Shown here: in pieces, positions 21,500 to 35,300 of the stretch
How the letters are laid out: the number at the start of each line of letters is the position of its first letter
How positions within the stretch are numbered: the first letter of the stretch is position 1
Origin: Trileptium ribeirensis
Lineage: Eukaryota; Nematoda; Enoplea; Enoplida; Thoracostomopsidae
Length of the DNA: 64,000 nt
Direction: 5' to 3'
Assembly (NCBI GenBank): GCA_030248225.1
Contig: JASANE010028306.1
Coordinates: 81,808-145,807 of the forward strand
Program-made: the position numbers and the translations under genes
The notes under the pieces: model-generated
Told to the model about the DNA's origin: nothing
Databases searched by the model: none
The model's input: the letters and a program-made list of their open reading frames with translations, nothing else

Positions 21500-22150
21500 T
21501 TCCGTCTGTGTGTGTGGGATCGGCCATAACTCGGGAACGACTTAACGGATTTTTATGATGTTGGGCTCATTATATCGGTATAGTCGATATACCTTGTATA
21601 TGCTTTGTATGCCGTGTTGATTTAGGGTTTGGTTCCGGGGTCAAGAGTTAAAATGTGGATTTTTGACCCATTCTACCCTATTTTAGTACCCTTCACTGAA
21701 GCAAGGTTATTTTTATCTAAACTGTCAAATGTTTTCTCTGGTTGGTTTTATTTCAAGTAAAATGACAAATAGCGTTTGTTTGACAAATATGTCTTTTTTG
21801 TTTTTCGATTAACCCTCCGGTTCTGGAGTTATGGGGTTTGAAGCATGGCATCCTCGTGGTTCATCGACCCGAAATTTGAGAATTTGTTCTGACGTCTTTG
21901 TCGACCGAAAAGTTCCACTTGGGGGTTTCGGGCATGGAAAACGTATTGCCGATGTTGCTTTTGCTCTGCGACACATGGTGCCATGGGTACGGGGGTATGG
22001 CGTCCCGAACCAAAAATTTCTAATTTTATTGTGACGTCCTGGGAGGCTGATAGCGTGCACTTGGGGAGTTTTCGGGTATGGGAAACTTATTGCCGGTCTT
22101 AGTTTTGTCCTAACTTGTGCGGTATTGTGTGATGTCCACAAATAGCATAT
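21500..22150 (+). repeat. Dispersed noncoding repeat with internal duplication
   Basis: Opens with CTGTGTGTGTGGGATCGGCC and a segment like ACTCGGGAACGACTTAAC-GG-ATTTTTATG. The same wording recurs at 27035-27100. A ~142-bp internal direct repeat is seen at about 21845-21985 and 21985-22125, each with CTTGGGG-GTTTTCGGG-ATGG. No protein is encoded, and the ends are not defined. Confidence 0.5.
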
Positions 22151-25100
22151 CAACGTATGCTATTGAGAGCTGATTGGCTGCGAACGCAAAAGGCGTAGGT
22201 GTACCTATGTCTCACTACGTTCTGCAATCTCGATAGAATTACTAGTTTCAGTAGCAGCGCGTTCTTGAGACGAGCGTGAGTTTCGTTAAATAACCTTTAA
22301 CTCTGTGCCAATTTTTGTCGTGCTGTATCACACCTAATTCATCACTGGGCTGAGACACATTTTTGCGTTCTTGACGTATTTTTTATAAAATCTGCAAATT
22401 AAATTGTTCACCTACTATGAGCTTGTTTCTCTCCAATTTTTTTCTTGACCAAAGTTTTTCAAAAAGATCAATTGGCATATCTGTTCATATACTTTTTCTA
22501 AAGGGCGTCAAATCAAATGGACACCGCCGTCTTATCTAGCGGTAAACTTATGCACATTGCTCATTTTTGCGCCATTAGTCAAGATGGCAAACAGCTGTTT
22601 TAAGGGTCTTTTGCCTAATTTGCAAACACGGGTACCTACCTGGGTTTTGCAGCTTATAACTAGGGACACAGCCTTCTCGGAATCAGCTTATCGAGAACTA
22701 CAGCTTTACTGAATATCAGTTTTGTGTGACCATTAGCTGGGCCACTTTAGCGTCGACTAAATCCATTTCCGGAATATAGTCTTTCATTATTTGCCTGGTT
22801 ATGTATTACTTCTGGGGCTTCAAGGATGGTCTATATATAAATTTCTTGTTTACGCTGAATACGGTAATTTGGGTACCTAGAGCAAGTACTAATATATTTC
22901 ATGCCTTTTCAATGGTTTTCAAAAGGTGTAGGTTTGGTTCAGTTTTCAGAATAATAATTATTGTTTAAGTTATTTGTTTATATAGTGCTTTCAGGAATAT
23001 ATGTGGTAATTTGAAAAAAATTTAACTATATCGCTTGAGAATTCAGGGAATAGGTAGGCTTATGAAATAATACCCTGTGACATTTCATATTTCCTGGAAG
23101 ATTTTTTTCAAATAAGAAACGTCCCATGCTACAAACTGGCACTTTTGTCCGAACTTAGGTATTTAACCCTGACTGTTTGGACTGTTCTTGAAAGTAGGCA
23201 ACTTTTGGACAATTTCGCATCGCTGGCTTCCAGTTGGCTCTATTGCTCCCTGGCACCCCCTTTTAAATCCCCAAGATACCGAAGTATCCAAAATCTTGGT
23301 ATTAATAGATTTAATTTCTTATCTAGTATAAGCCTATATATTGCAGACGTTTGTGCAAAAGTATCTTAACAAGAACAATGTTTATATTTCTAATTCTTGA
23401 CACATCGTAACATGCAGCTGTAGTAATCAGTGGCAAAGTCTAGCATATAATCTTTTGAGGTTAAAAATAAAAGTATCAAATTTTAGGATATAGTTGTCCA
23501 TATCCGGATATCCATCGATATACATATATTGTATTTCATATCGTATTGTAACCTATATCCCTGCGCCCATCACTAATAATCCGCATAAAATTATGGAATT
23601 ACCCGAGATGCCATAGGTTTTCTAGTCGGATGCAGATGAAACCAGCAGGATTTTACTGTACGTTATTTTACGGCACCTCGATTTTAGTTTCTAGCAGCGT
23701 TATCTATGTAGCATAAGGGGAATATAGCAAGGTAACTCTAACTAATGAAAGTTTATATAAGTTTAATTTTTTGTTTTATTTGAAGGGTTTTTGATTTATG
23801 TGATTGCGGTTGTATACTTTCTGAAAATCCCAAAAAACATTACTTGAACAATATTACTGCTGTAAATTGAGGTTATACATAAGCTAATATTGGTGTCGCC
23901 TATTTGTCAAAGATTTATTACATGTTTGGGACAGTGAAGACCTGGAAATTCAGATTTAAAAGTTTACCCAAAAATGTGAAACACAATATCACATAAAAAC
24001 TATAATTACTTAGAAAACTACAAAATAGTGCACATTTTTATGACAAGTGTGTATTCCGTCTAACGAAAGCTTTAATTATAATCTTTGTTCGTAATTAATT
24101 TTGGATTCCATTTAAAAATTTTTATAATAATCTGTTAAATCAGATGTTTTCTATTTGCCTATGTACAATATTGCTCATGTTCTATGTATGTTGGAACACT
24201 GAATAAAATATCTCAATTCATTGTAATGTAGAGCTCAGGCGTAGCCAGTAATTTTGGTACGGAGGGGCACTGAATATGCACAGCTTAAACGCACCATTCA
24301 CACATAACAGTTAAATTCGCTTTCCCATGGGGCACAGATGCTGCACTGGAGCACGTCCCAGCCCGTGGTGTAACCATCGCTGTTCTTGTATGTCACTGTC
24401 AGTAACTATAAATTAGTGTATTTTTCTGATGCGGATCTTAAACTTTGTATTAAAATATGAATTTGATTCTAATCAATGCGTCACGTAATAAAATATAATC
24501 TACGTATTGGGTTTGGTTAAACAAAGACCTACCTGTACAATGATGAGAAATGTGAAGGCTGCACGAAACTGTTTGTCGGGGCTGGATTTTTGTATACAAA
24601 GCAAGCGAGCAAAAGAAACATTAAATACAGGCGGTCATGAACAAAAATAAGTACAAAACCGAAGACCATAACGTTCATTTGCATTACGTTAGTTCACAAA
24701 AAACGCAACGACACATTTAGTTTGCGTTTATGTTCGTTTATGAACAAACATTGTAAGGTTCGTTTATGAACAAACATTGTAAGGTTCGTTTACGTTTCAC
24801 ATTAGTTTTCGTACGCTTATGTTTGCTTGTGATTGTATCTTTTTGCTAAAATCGAGTGAACCTTGTAAAAAAAATTTGGCCGGGAATTCAGCGGTATTCC
24901 GTACGTAGTTTTAAGCAAAAGTCAAATGTTCCTTTTTAAATACGGCAGCGGGAGTTGGATTAAGCTTATTTAGCTGTCTGCGTTCAGATGTTCGCTTAAT
25001 ACTATGTTCTTGCTATACCGAGAATTCAGTTAAACATAACCTCTACCGGCTTCCCTTTAATCTGTGCCGGAACAATCAACATGTATTCACATACTTGAAT

Positions 25101-26090
25101 GCATTGTTTGGTATAATTGAGGATATCTCAAAAAAGTTTAGTCAAGAATCTGTTTTATGATTAAAAACGTTGTTGTTGTTGTTTTGTTTTATGGATGTTC
25201 ACATTTAACAGCTTCGCTCTCGCCGATGATGTTTAGGGCTTATTCATATTGCGTCCAGTTCGGTCCGAGGTAGCATGCACAATTTTTTCGGATCCGAACC
25301 AGATGAATTAGTGCGAAAAATATATAATTATACATACACTCGTATATGATAATCATAAAGTTTGGTTGTGCCCAGTCGGATCGGATCCAATATGAGTACA
25401 ATTCAGATCAGATCAGATGCAATATTCGTAGAATTGTTTGTTTCAATTTCAAATAACAAATATGCAGCTGCTTCAATGTCCCTAAGAAACAAACCAAGGT
25501 GTACTTAACATTCTGTTATATTTTTTCTTGTTATGTAAAGCAGTCGTATAAATTATTATTTCTGCCGGTTTCCACGTTAATTTGTTGGATGTGTAGCAGA
25601 AAATTGTATGCACCGTCTGCGTGCCGTTTCCCGCCTTCCTCGACCTTGCCGCGCTTTATTAAATAACTATAGATAGCAATAGAAACGTTGCTAGACAGAG
25701 GTGATAATATAGTACGCACCAGAAATGACTGTCGCATTTCGAGCGATTGAGCCGCGAGCGAGTGGCTCGAGCGAGATTTCGAAACTATTTAAATTAATAC
25801 CAAGTTCTAATTTTAGAACAAATTTATTTCGAGCGATTTTCGAGTGAGTCGTCAGCGCGCGACAGTTATTTTTAGCGAGTACTGTACTTACTTCGGTGTG
25901 TAATATGATTGTAACGTTTGTGGTTTCAGCACATAACTGACCATGACTCTAAACACATAATAAGCAATAAATTAAAATAAAATATTAATATCTTTTCAGT
26001 CAGTTTCGCATACTTTTGCCGCTTTGTGATTAATCTGAGTATGTTCACGCAAAATTTTCAATGCCCGTACTTTGCTGATTTTGCAACCTT
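22151..26090. other. Long noncoding stretch
   Basis: AT-rich. Small items: an 8-bp perfect inverted repeat ATAGCATA..TATGCTAT at 22143-22166; about 2.5 copies of a ~35-bp repeat around GAACAAACATTGTAAGGTTC at 24727-24795; a cluster of CGAGCGA motifs at 25738-25850; and TTCGGATCCGAA-like palindromes near 25290 and 25380. No gene is supported. Confidence 0.4.
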
Positions 26091-26094
26091 GTTT

Positions 26095-26400
26095 TTTGAG
26101 ATGCTTGAATGGTTACACCATTTTACTTGTAATACACTGGCCGTGTGTTCGAGTCTCGCTCTGACCACAAAATTGCAGTAATCCTCTTGAGCAAGGGATT
26201 AAGGTACATTGTGCTCCAGCCAACCCAGCTGTTCATCCTTAACTGGTAGATAAATTGGTAGCAGCTTGCTGCGAAAATCACCGGCTTGGGGACACCGCAA
26301 GGCTCTGATTATCTCTCTAGATCCCATTCGGGCCGAAAAGCGGGGTAACGGAGATCGGCACCGCTCCAAGATGCGCTAGTTAGCTTTAAAAATTTGTATG
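26095..26400 (+). repeat. tRNA-derived SINE, diverged
   Basis: A degraded A-box region (GCTTGAATGGTTACACC, about 26103) and a B-box GTGTTCGAGTC (about 26147) are followed by TTGAGCAAGGGATTAAG. The last matches the core TTGGGCAAGGGACTCAG of the SINE at 21170-21450. The tail ends near AAAATTTGTATGATTGATTT. Older and more diverged than the first. Confidence 0.55.
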
Positions 26401-26972
26401 ATTGATTTTGATTTTTTGAGATGACAGTGACTTTTTGCTGTCGCCCAAATATGTCAATACCACGTATATCAGACAATGTGCTAGCACCGAAAGACTATTT
26501 TGAAATGAAGCAACTGCTATTGTTGCTTAACACTTCAGATATAAAGAGGCGTTGTAGATATAAGATGAACGTGGTATGTTAAAGTGCGCTCAGTCTTCAA
26601 AAATGTTTGCCCGTGGTATAAAATAATTTTGTTACCTTAATTTTGTTCTTATTTACGTTAATGTCATCGCTACGGAACTTGCACTCACCAGGCAATCTAA
26701 TCTGTGTCGCCTGATTCACCCCGTTATGCTTTTAACTCAGCTTGATATTCAACCCTCGAAAATAAGGCTTGTTCACTTAAAAATATGCGGGGTGAAATTT
26801 TCTTCAAGGGTCAATACTCGACGAGATATTTTGCATTTCACTAAGTATTAGATTCTAATAATTGCCACATTTGAACTCAGGTATATGACCTCCCACTGTT
26901 ATGGGCTAGGTAAAACGTGACAAAGCTAGTTTTTCAACTTTCCTACTCTTGTATATACTTTGAAAAATAGTT

Positions 26973-27715
26973 GAATTCGAGTGGAACGAGAATTTTCAAT
27001 TTTGTCTCTGGAGGGGGGTTGAGGAGGTCCTGTCTGTGTGTGTGTCTGTCGCACCTGGATCTCGATAACAGTTGGACCGATTTTGATGCACGATAGCTCA
27101 TTCGAACCGCAATGGTCGATTTAGGTGTAGTGATTTTTGGAGCCCGATTTTTGGATTTTTTCCCGTGGGAAAAGTTATGGGGCAAAATGACGCCATTTTG
27201 GCCCATTTTTCGGGCACCCCCTCCAGTTTTTGCGACTTTTCTCAATAAGTAAACGACGTATCCGCAAACTAATAGGCCTATTCCTTTACCAGGGCTTTCC
27301 AATGATATATAACAAGTTTTTCAACTACTTCCCAATCTGGAGTCTATAAGCTTATAGTAGGCGCCAAATTTCATATTTGATGAAAAGTCGTGGGAAATCC
27401 ACGTAATGTGTGTTTTTTGTTGCTTTTAGTGTCTTATATGGGGTTTTCTGGGCAGATAAACTCATTGCAAGTGTCAAAAATATTGTTGGGTAAATATTTT
27501 TTACACTTCTGGTTCATACTTGGCATAAAAAATGTCGTTTTCGAAATTTTTGGTGAGAAGCGTGGGAAAAGCACCTGAATGTGTGTTTATTGTTGGTTTT
27601 AGTGTCGGATATGGGGTTTTCTGGGCCGACAAGCTCATTGCGAGTGTCAAAAATATTGTGTGGCAAATATTTTTCACACTTCTGCTTCGGGGGATTGTTC
27701 TCACCACTCGAATTC
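26973..27715. mobile_element. Possible 743-bp element with 12-bp terminal inverted repeats
   Basis: Begins GAATTCGAGTGG (26973-26984) and ends with its exact complement CCACTCGAATTC (27704-27715). The interior holds the CTGTGTGTGTGTCTGTC / TTGGACCGATTTTGATGC wording seen in the 21500 repeat. It also holds a ~175-bp tandem duplication (about 27378-27515 and 27552-27690), each with ATATGGGGTTTTCTGGGC. No ORF resembles a transposase. The 12-bp match could mark a larger element, and no target duplication is clear. Confidence 0.45.
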
Positions 27716-28022
27716 TGGCTCGCAAGCGAGCTTCACTAGTAATAAAGAATTTCTAAGTAGAAATCAATAAGGAGTCGTGTGCCTGCTAAAGTTTGAATAT
27801 TGTTTTTTTTTAATTTATACTATTTTAATTAAAATATTTCGGCAATTTCCTCCGAAACAACTAATTTACGGCTAGTAGGCAGGCGGTATAATTAAGCTGT
27901 AACAATTATTGTAAATGTAATACCATACATATTTTCCATGTCGTATTTTTGTCCTTAAAGCTGTGTAGCATAGATTTCTTCTATCGTATTTCATTGTGGC
28001 TAACTGTAACAGATGAATAACT

Positions 28023-28300
28023 TTAAAACCGAATGTGGGATAAAAAACTTCCCATAAATTTTCCGGGCGCTACATAGAACACAAAATGAAAATTTGCGGG
28101 TGTTCCGAAATTCGAAGCACCCATTAATTTTCGGGATGCTAGTCGTATAGCACAGTAATTGGAAAATTTATAGAAGTTTATAAATTGCAAAGGTCCAGTA
28201 GTTTTCCATGTGCAGTCGAAATCCGGAAATTTTTTCTTTTTGAGGACAATTTTATCTCCTATTCTTTCGGCTTTAAAGTGGGCCTTCTCTAACGGCAAAA
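28023..28300. repeat. Short noncoding direct repeat
   Basis: Two related segments, CCCATAAATTTTCCGGG-GCTA (about 28050) and CCCATTAATTTTCGGG-TGCTA (about 28120), sit in an otherwise unrecognised block downstream of the immunoglobulin-domain gene. An open minus-strand frame here is best explained by the repeat. It could include part of that gene's 3' UTR. Confidence 0.3.
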
Positions 28301-28576
28301 CTGTTGACCTTTCAGTTGACGTCCAGTAGTACGCTGTTTCGGCACATTGTCGACCAATATATCAAAAGCTATATCAGTTTTGTTTCCATTGCGCCGGCTA
28401 AGTATCCGAGTATTTTACGAAGGAATTATTGCCATGTGGTGTGACGACGGTGGTTCTCGCTGCTATAAACCTCGTTTGAATTATAATTTTCAACTATTTT
28501 TTCGGACCTCTATGACTACTGCGCTTATAGCCACCGGTGCTAACATCATCCAAGCGTCTTGTAGAACTTCGGTTGT

Positions 28577-29342
28577 TCAAGAAACGATAAAACAAAAGAA
28601 CGAAAGAACTACAGTAGCTATAATTAGTAAATGAGTTGACGTTTTTGTATCATTATTTAGTGCATTCGATGCACTCGACGTGGTCAATGTTAAATTAATA
28701 TGTCGCTGCAGTTGGCCATCATCGGACGTTCGACTACCGCCGTTACTACTAGCGGTGAGCATCCGTAGAGTTCTTGAATCGTTACTCAACAACGCTCTTG
28801 TTATTGCATCGTTACGATTATATGTTTCTTGCTCGGCCACGAGGCTATTCGGACTGCTTAATAGCTGGACCTGATCAGCTCCGAATTTGTCACCAAAATC
28901 CCGTTGAAGAGTGAGCGTTGTTGTTGCTTCTTCCGATGTAAATTTATCCAGCTCGTCGTTGGATTTGTCGTCGGCGGTGTGCCTTGTTTGGTACGGCGTG
29001 GAAGCGTTTTGTGTACTAAATGATGATGGTTTGACGACTGTGCTTTTAACTAGAAGGTTTTTCTTTGTGCTGTACGTTTTGACGACGACATTGCTGCGAG
29101 AATGTTCTTTTTTACCACGAAATTTTGGATGTTGTTGGGTTGAAGTCTCGTCTTCTTCCGAACCGCCAAACATATAGTCGCTATTACTATGTTCATCAGA
29201 AATGTCTTCTGTACTATTTAAGCTAGCTGTCGCAGTTTCCACACTATTGAAATGATTATCGTTCTCACCCTCGGAATATTCGACAACGATTGTACATTTC
29301 CATTGACCGCTGTCACGTAGTTGGGTTTCGCTTATTTCCAAG
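28577..29342 (-). other. Exon 3 of the Ig-domain gene (Ig end, stalk, hydrophobic tail)
   Basis: Starts after ATATTTCAG with the second half of the Ser codon completed by exon 2. It encodes DSGQWKC, then an acidic and Ser/Thr-rich stalk with sequons (NST, NAS, NDS, NLT, NDT), and ends at TGA or equivalent stop at 28579-28577 after the hydrophobic tail. No clear AATAAA was located on the minus strand just downstream. Confidence 0.85.
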
Positions 29343-32300
29343 CTGAAATATAATCAAATCATGGATCTTCTAGTGTGTTCCTGGTTGTTCTACAATATTG
29401 TGAATGGAAAATACAAACAACTTCCTAGTTATAATTTCCGTGTAATTTTTAATAATTACATACTATATAATTTTTGAATTTCATGACATATATACCTCCT
29501 ACAACATTTTGCTGGATAGGGAAAACTTATTCTAGCTAAAGATTGATGCAGCTAGCTAATATATAGTAAATGCTAGTAACTTTTCATCATTTCCTTCAAA
29601 TCGGGAAAAATTATGGATCTATTACCAAAATAAATGTTTTTCCCGGAACAGTTATCAATTGCAAACGTGTATGTTTAAATTGCACTCTCGGGGAATCCAC
29701 TAATGACAGAGTATAGCTAAATTCATTAATGGTAAGCCAGTAAAATTATCCAGTTAGACAATTTTTGCGACTTTATTTCATCACCAACGAGGATCTTTGT
29801 TATTTTTTGAACTTTTAAGTTTGTATATTTTAGCGGCTTAAGATATAGCAGTAATTCCACTTCAGGTTTACGATGTACCTTCAGGATAAAATTTTGCAAG
29901 TCTTTAAAACCTGACTGGTTGTATTAAATAAGATGCTATAATTATTTAGCTTTTGAACGAGCCGTCCTTACATAACGATTAAGATTTTTCCTTAATTATA
30001 GATTTCAAAATAATCGATAACTCAGTTATTCTGTGAGAGATTAAGTCAATATTAAGTTTTTGTGCCGCTGATTTTAGTTTAATATTCGTCCCATTCATAC
30101 TGCCTGAGCTTCCCGGATTATTTTAAGTTGCAACTGTAATAAGCCTACCAGTAGAATCAGCACGTTCCCTAAAGCCTTCGTTTAACCCTATTTCATGTCG
30201 AGTTCGTTTAAATGGGCGATAAGATGACGGAAGTGTTTGCTAAATGATATGAACTTGTGCATGTTTAAGGATAATGCATGTACGCAGGATGTTTTAAAAA
30301 AACTGCAGTTCAATGCTCGATGGTGTCACGGGTAACGAAAGTAACGGGCCAGATTTAGTGATCCATCTCTATCACTGCCCACCTGTACCTAAGACTTCTT
30401 AGACACTTCTTTTAGTTATATATACATCGATGCTTAGGCTAATGGTTCCGACCTAGTGTTCGGTCTACTACTATACTTAAAATGTTTTATTGCCACTTAT
30501 TCCAACCGTATAAACTATTACATACTTACCTGAAGTCTCCGACAACCTCGTCGTAATAGTAATAGTAGCGCTTTTGGTTTTGTACCGCTCGTAGAACGTT
30601 GCGTCCGGCACCGCTTTGATGTTGATGAATGCCGTCGAGCGGCTGTCGACGATAACTCACCACGCCGTTCGACAAACGGAGCCATGTGGCATCGTCAAGA
30701 GACCATGTGACTGTAATATTACGAATGTATCGACTGGTACTAATGTGCGGACAATGAAAGCGCCAATGTGCACCGATCCGCACCGTGTCTCTGTCCGGAT
30801 GGAAGTCTGAAAATTACGTACGATGATACAGAGATGGTCTTGTTGTGTTACGGAATCCGACTATGGTCGAATTTTGAAAACAGCTATGGTGCTGTTCCTT
30901 CGTTAGTTTTTAGCTAGCAATATATATACCACGTATATATTTGCTGTATTAAGCAAACCCCGAAAATCTGCGCACACAATCTAGCCTTGTGCGAACAACG
31001 AAATTGAAGTTATCGCAATTTCGAAATTCGAACACCGTTTGACGAAATTGCTTTTCCACCATTGCACCTGTGATCTTACCGAAGCGACATTCCCTCCCAT
31101 TGCGGAAAATTGGAGTAGGGTCAAATTGAAAAAGGTGATAAAACCACCAAGATAGTAGTCATGTTTTAATTTGACCGCACTCGGAATGAGAGTTTTCAAT
31201 AATCAAAATTTGTACTATAATGTCCGATATAATTGGACAGGAAAAGTTGATTACCCGAGCACAGTAAAGGCTTGGGACCGATAAGTTAATCACCTGCTCC
31301 TGGGTTTTGTTTTCCTTTTCTACCGCTGAAGAATCGAGGTCCTTTATACGACAAATAATTTCGCATGTTTATGTAAAAGCTTGAGTCATATTCACAAATG
31401 CCGTTCTCGAGTTACAAGCAGTTGTGGCTAAATAAAAAAATTATTTTTTGTGTATATCCACAGATATTAACTAGACAAAAGGTGGTGGTGATAAAACCAA
31501 ACATTCGCGGACTCTTCAAGTGCATAAAATAGTTTTTGTGTTTTGCCGTTAATTACAGCCACGTCATGCTTTAAAAGGACCGAGGGTTGGGTACGGGCTG
31601 AAATGTTGAGCCCGCGGGTAGCGGGTAACCCACGGGCACCAGTAGGTTTCGGAAAGTAAACGGAAAATAGCACTACCCCTTGTACCTAGCAATGCTCCAC
31701 CTTCAGGAATAAGCACCCATAGTGTTAAATATTTTGTTTTGCGACCAGAAATGGAGGGTGGGTCAGTGGGCCGTTCGTGAGTCGTGTGGCTCGCCATGTT
31801 TGGTGGGTCACGGCGAGTCGTGGGTCACGCTCTTAAGAGTAGGTGTCCCTGAATGCCGTCAAGCTTCCATTTTGGTGGTTTTTTGGTCAGTAGGGAGGGG
31901 CACTGCGAAAGCGGATTACGTCCTTGTCGTGAAGCCTGAGCAGCGAGAGATCGCTGGCGAAGAAACCGCTATCAAAAAGTTAACAAGATTATAATGGCTT
32001 TAAAACGCAAAGCGATAAATATGTTGAGCCATTAAGGATTCAATAACTTGGGGCTTGAGAAAAACGTATTGAGCCTGCGGGTAGGAGTCTAGTGGCGGTG
32101 GACAGCACTTTGATCTGCGCGTTTACCCGCGGGCTCAATAATTTCTGCACACGCACACCTCTGCGACCGAGTATTGAATGCTTTTAAAATTTTCACAGAA
32201 ATATTATAGATTTCCAGAAAATAACTGATTTTGACCCTTTCCCGCATCGACCCTTGAGCAAACGTTTACCGCTACAGCGGATGGAAAAAGGTTTGAGGAT

Positions 32301-35300
32301 TTGGGTCGATTTGGTGAGAGCCTTGTATGCTAGCCGCTGGGCTGTTTAGAAGCTGTTCCTCAGGTCCTTGAAGAACCTCACAAAGCGAACAAACTACAAT
32401 GCACGGGCAAACGCACGCTGCAGCACGACAGTCTCAGTATGCGCATCGCGTCGCAACGTCCACTGTCACACATGTGTGACTCTATGCATGAAAGGGTTAA
32501 ACGAATTTATAATTTAGGATATTTGGAGGGGATGTTTGGCTTGGAGCAGCAAAGCGGGCTGTAAGCGACAGTTATGAGTGCCACGCAGGTTAGGGGTTGT
32601 GCAAACATGAGCTCGTGAACGGCAACATTACCGTAAGGAGGATCAATATAAAGCCAAAAAATTATTTAAGCTGTTTATGTGGTTCATAAACATTTTGAAG
32701 CAACTGGTTGAACGCTTATATGCCACGTTCAGTTTATTTCTACAGTTCAACGACAGTTTGGCGATTTAGTGTATATAAACTAAGCTTCGCTTAGTATGCT
32801 TCTTAGACTTTGAGACATTTTTGTGTCTGACGTACGATGTTAGATATTAAGACAGTTTGGCAGCGAAAAATTCAGCGATACCTCTACAAAAGAATATCGG
32901 CAAAGTATAGCTGAGAGGCAGATAATGTAATACCTGGAACCACGGCTTAGTATGCGATGACTTAGGTATTAGTACTTTGACTACAGTGTTACGTTTAGTG
33001 TCACTGCTTGTGTATAAGTGTAAATAGTACCATTTGTTATATTGACGTTGAAGCTTAACCAAAGCATTAGTAACACAAACAAGTTTTTATGACAAAATGA
33101 CCTCATTGTAGTAAGCACGAAATGTGTTTCAAACTGCAATTTCTAATAAATTCAGATAAAGAGATATCTCCAGATAAATTCATTTCAATAATTCAATCTT
33201 AAAAAAGTTGCTTCACATTTTTGTTTTATCTAAAACGTATATATATACTGTTTTGTAAAGCTCACACGAATTATATAATAAGGTAAAATCCACCAACTGT
33301 AACAAAATATTTTGGACCAAAATACTGTTCAGATTTGGTCGAATCTCTATTTTAGTAAAATAACATGGCTCTGTTTTCAAAAATCGGGCAGCGTTGCTCT
33401 CAGATTTTCCGGGGGAAAGTTATGTTCTTTTAAAAGTGACGAAAAGATTGAAAAATTATATGGTTTTAGTCATTGAAAGCACGTAATCTTCTACGCAGCA
33501 CATGCATTTTATACGCTGCTTATGTTTATCTAGGAGCTATTAAAACATTACTCGCGCTTACTACTAACAACCTTTCAAAACCCAAGTGAATTAAATATAA
33601 GGTCACCGAAAGTATTTATTATGATTATTTACTAGAGTTGGAGTGGAGCTCCGTTAATCAATCAAACACAAACATAAGCCGTTTTTGAAGCGCTCTCCGT
33701 AGTCCAAATTTGGTAGTTATAATATTGTAACAACGAGTCAGGGGTTCGTGCTTAGGACCTTGTGACACTAACAACAGCAATGTGTGTCCTTATCAGTTAA
33801 TTCTGTTATATAGGTACGTCGTACGTGATACCGCAAAATAAAACAATTTCTGCCATTTCACCAAAGTGTTTAATGCTAGTAATTTGTGTGACGAGGAAAC
33901 AGAGCACATGCTACGCTCAATGCCTGCGATCAATGCCAACTCAACGTTTTACACTGAGCTTCCCTAGCCCTCTGCCCAGGCATAGGAAAGCTATAATACG
34001 CCAGCATTACATTAGGAAAAACTTGATGGTAAATGTCCAGCACGCCAAACTGTCTTCGTCACAAGTAGAAAAAGGTTAAAAGAGCATGCAGAAAACGCTG
34101 GAATTTGTGCAAGAAAGCTGGATTTCTAATAATCGCTTTTGGTGTCCCGAAAATACTTCGTGACGTGAAAATCGACGCGGGGTGGGCAATATACGCGCCC
34201 GCCCAATTCACAGGAGCTAGTACCAAAAGCTTCGGACCCTTACTTTCTTCCTACAATAAATGTACAGTACAAATCCTATATGAATCGGCATTAATATATA
34301 ATTTTGTCGGCATAAGTTGTAATTGCGCAGAACAAAATAACTTACTGTGAACAATTGTTCTAAGTGTAAAGCAGGATATGTATTATTTACATTTCCTTGG
34401 TATGGCTTTATACCAAGGAATAACCGGAACCGTCCCTTTAAACCGGAACCGGAACCTGGTCTTCGAAATTTATATATAGTAGAACAGATGAAGGAACAAA
34501 TTAACGTATAGTCGATTTAAAATGCATTAAAAATAACTTTTACATTAAACTTAATATATTGTGATGGCATTATTGCCTTTCTGAAACTTTAAAGAGAATG
34601 AGGAAGCTAATAATGTTTTTGGACACCGAGAGCAAAAATGCCTTCCACTATACACTCTTGCGTATATTGCGTCAAATTGAATGTGCTTACAACGCATGGA
34701 GCGTAGAATAAACAGTTTTGCTCTGTTCCCAGTCGCCTCCCTGTACTACACATACGCTTGTTACATGTTGTTTTGTAGGAAACTTGAAATTATTGGATTA
34801 TATGATTCTAAGAGAAATTAATAGATATAATGTGATTTTCTGATCAGTGGTAAGAGACACTGTTTATACTAGCGTTGGACAAACAGTGCCCGTCAGTTAG
34901 ATGATAATGATCATAACTTTCTAATCAGAAGTTTACAAGCGTACTTTGTGGTGCTTGACGCAAATTGTTAGCCAAGCATACGCTAAGTACTTCTGCGTAA
35001 GCCATACTCTGTTATCCAGTTGGACCGGTTTAATTCGAACATAACCCGGACACTTCTGAATGTGTAAAATAGCTGTTACAAGCATCGACCTGGGTTTGAT
35101 TTAACAAACTCCTGCAGGTTATTATGAAAAATTCCTATTGAAATTATGTGCCCAACTTACGTTTCACACGGCAAATTGCTGAGTAAATATTTTCTTTTCC
35201 TTGGTTGTATTGCAACTTGATCGCTGTGTAATATATATTACATATGTTTGGATCAGAAATGAAGCAAAAATGTGGAAAATTTCAAACAAAATTTTTTGAA

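Noticed and set aside
26943..27302. 119-codon minus-strand frame
   Set aside because: Lies across a noncoding repeat whose wording recurs elsewhere without the frame; composition is repeat-driven.
28911..29177. Plus-strand frames opposite the Ig-gene last exon
   Set aside because: Shadows of the minus-strand exon, which has consistent splice sites and domain content.
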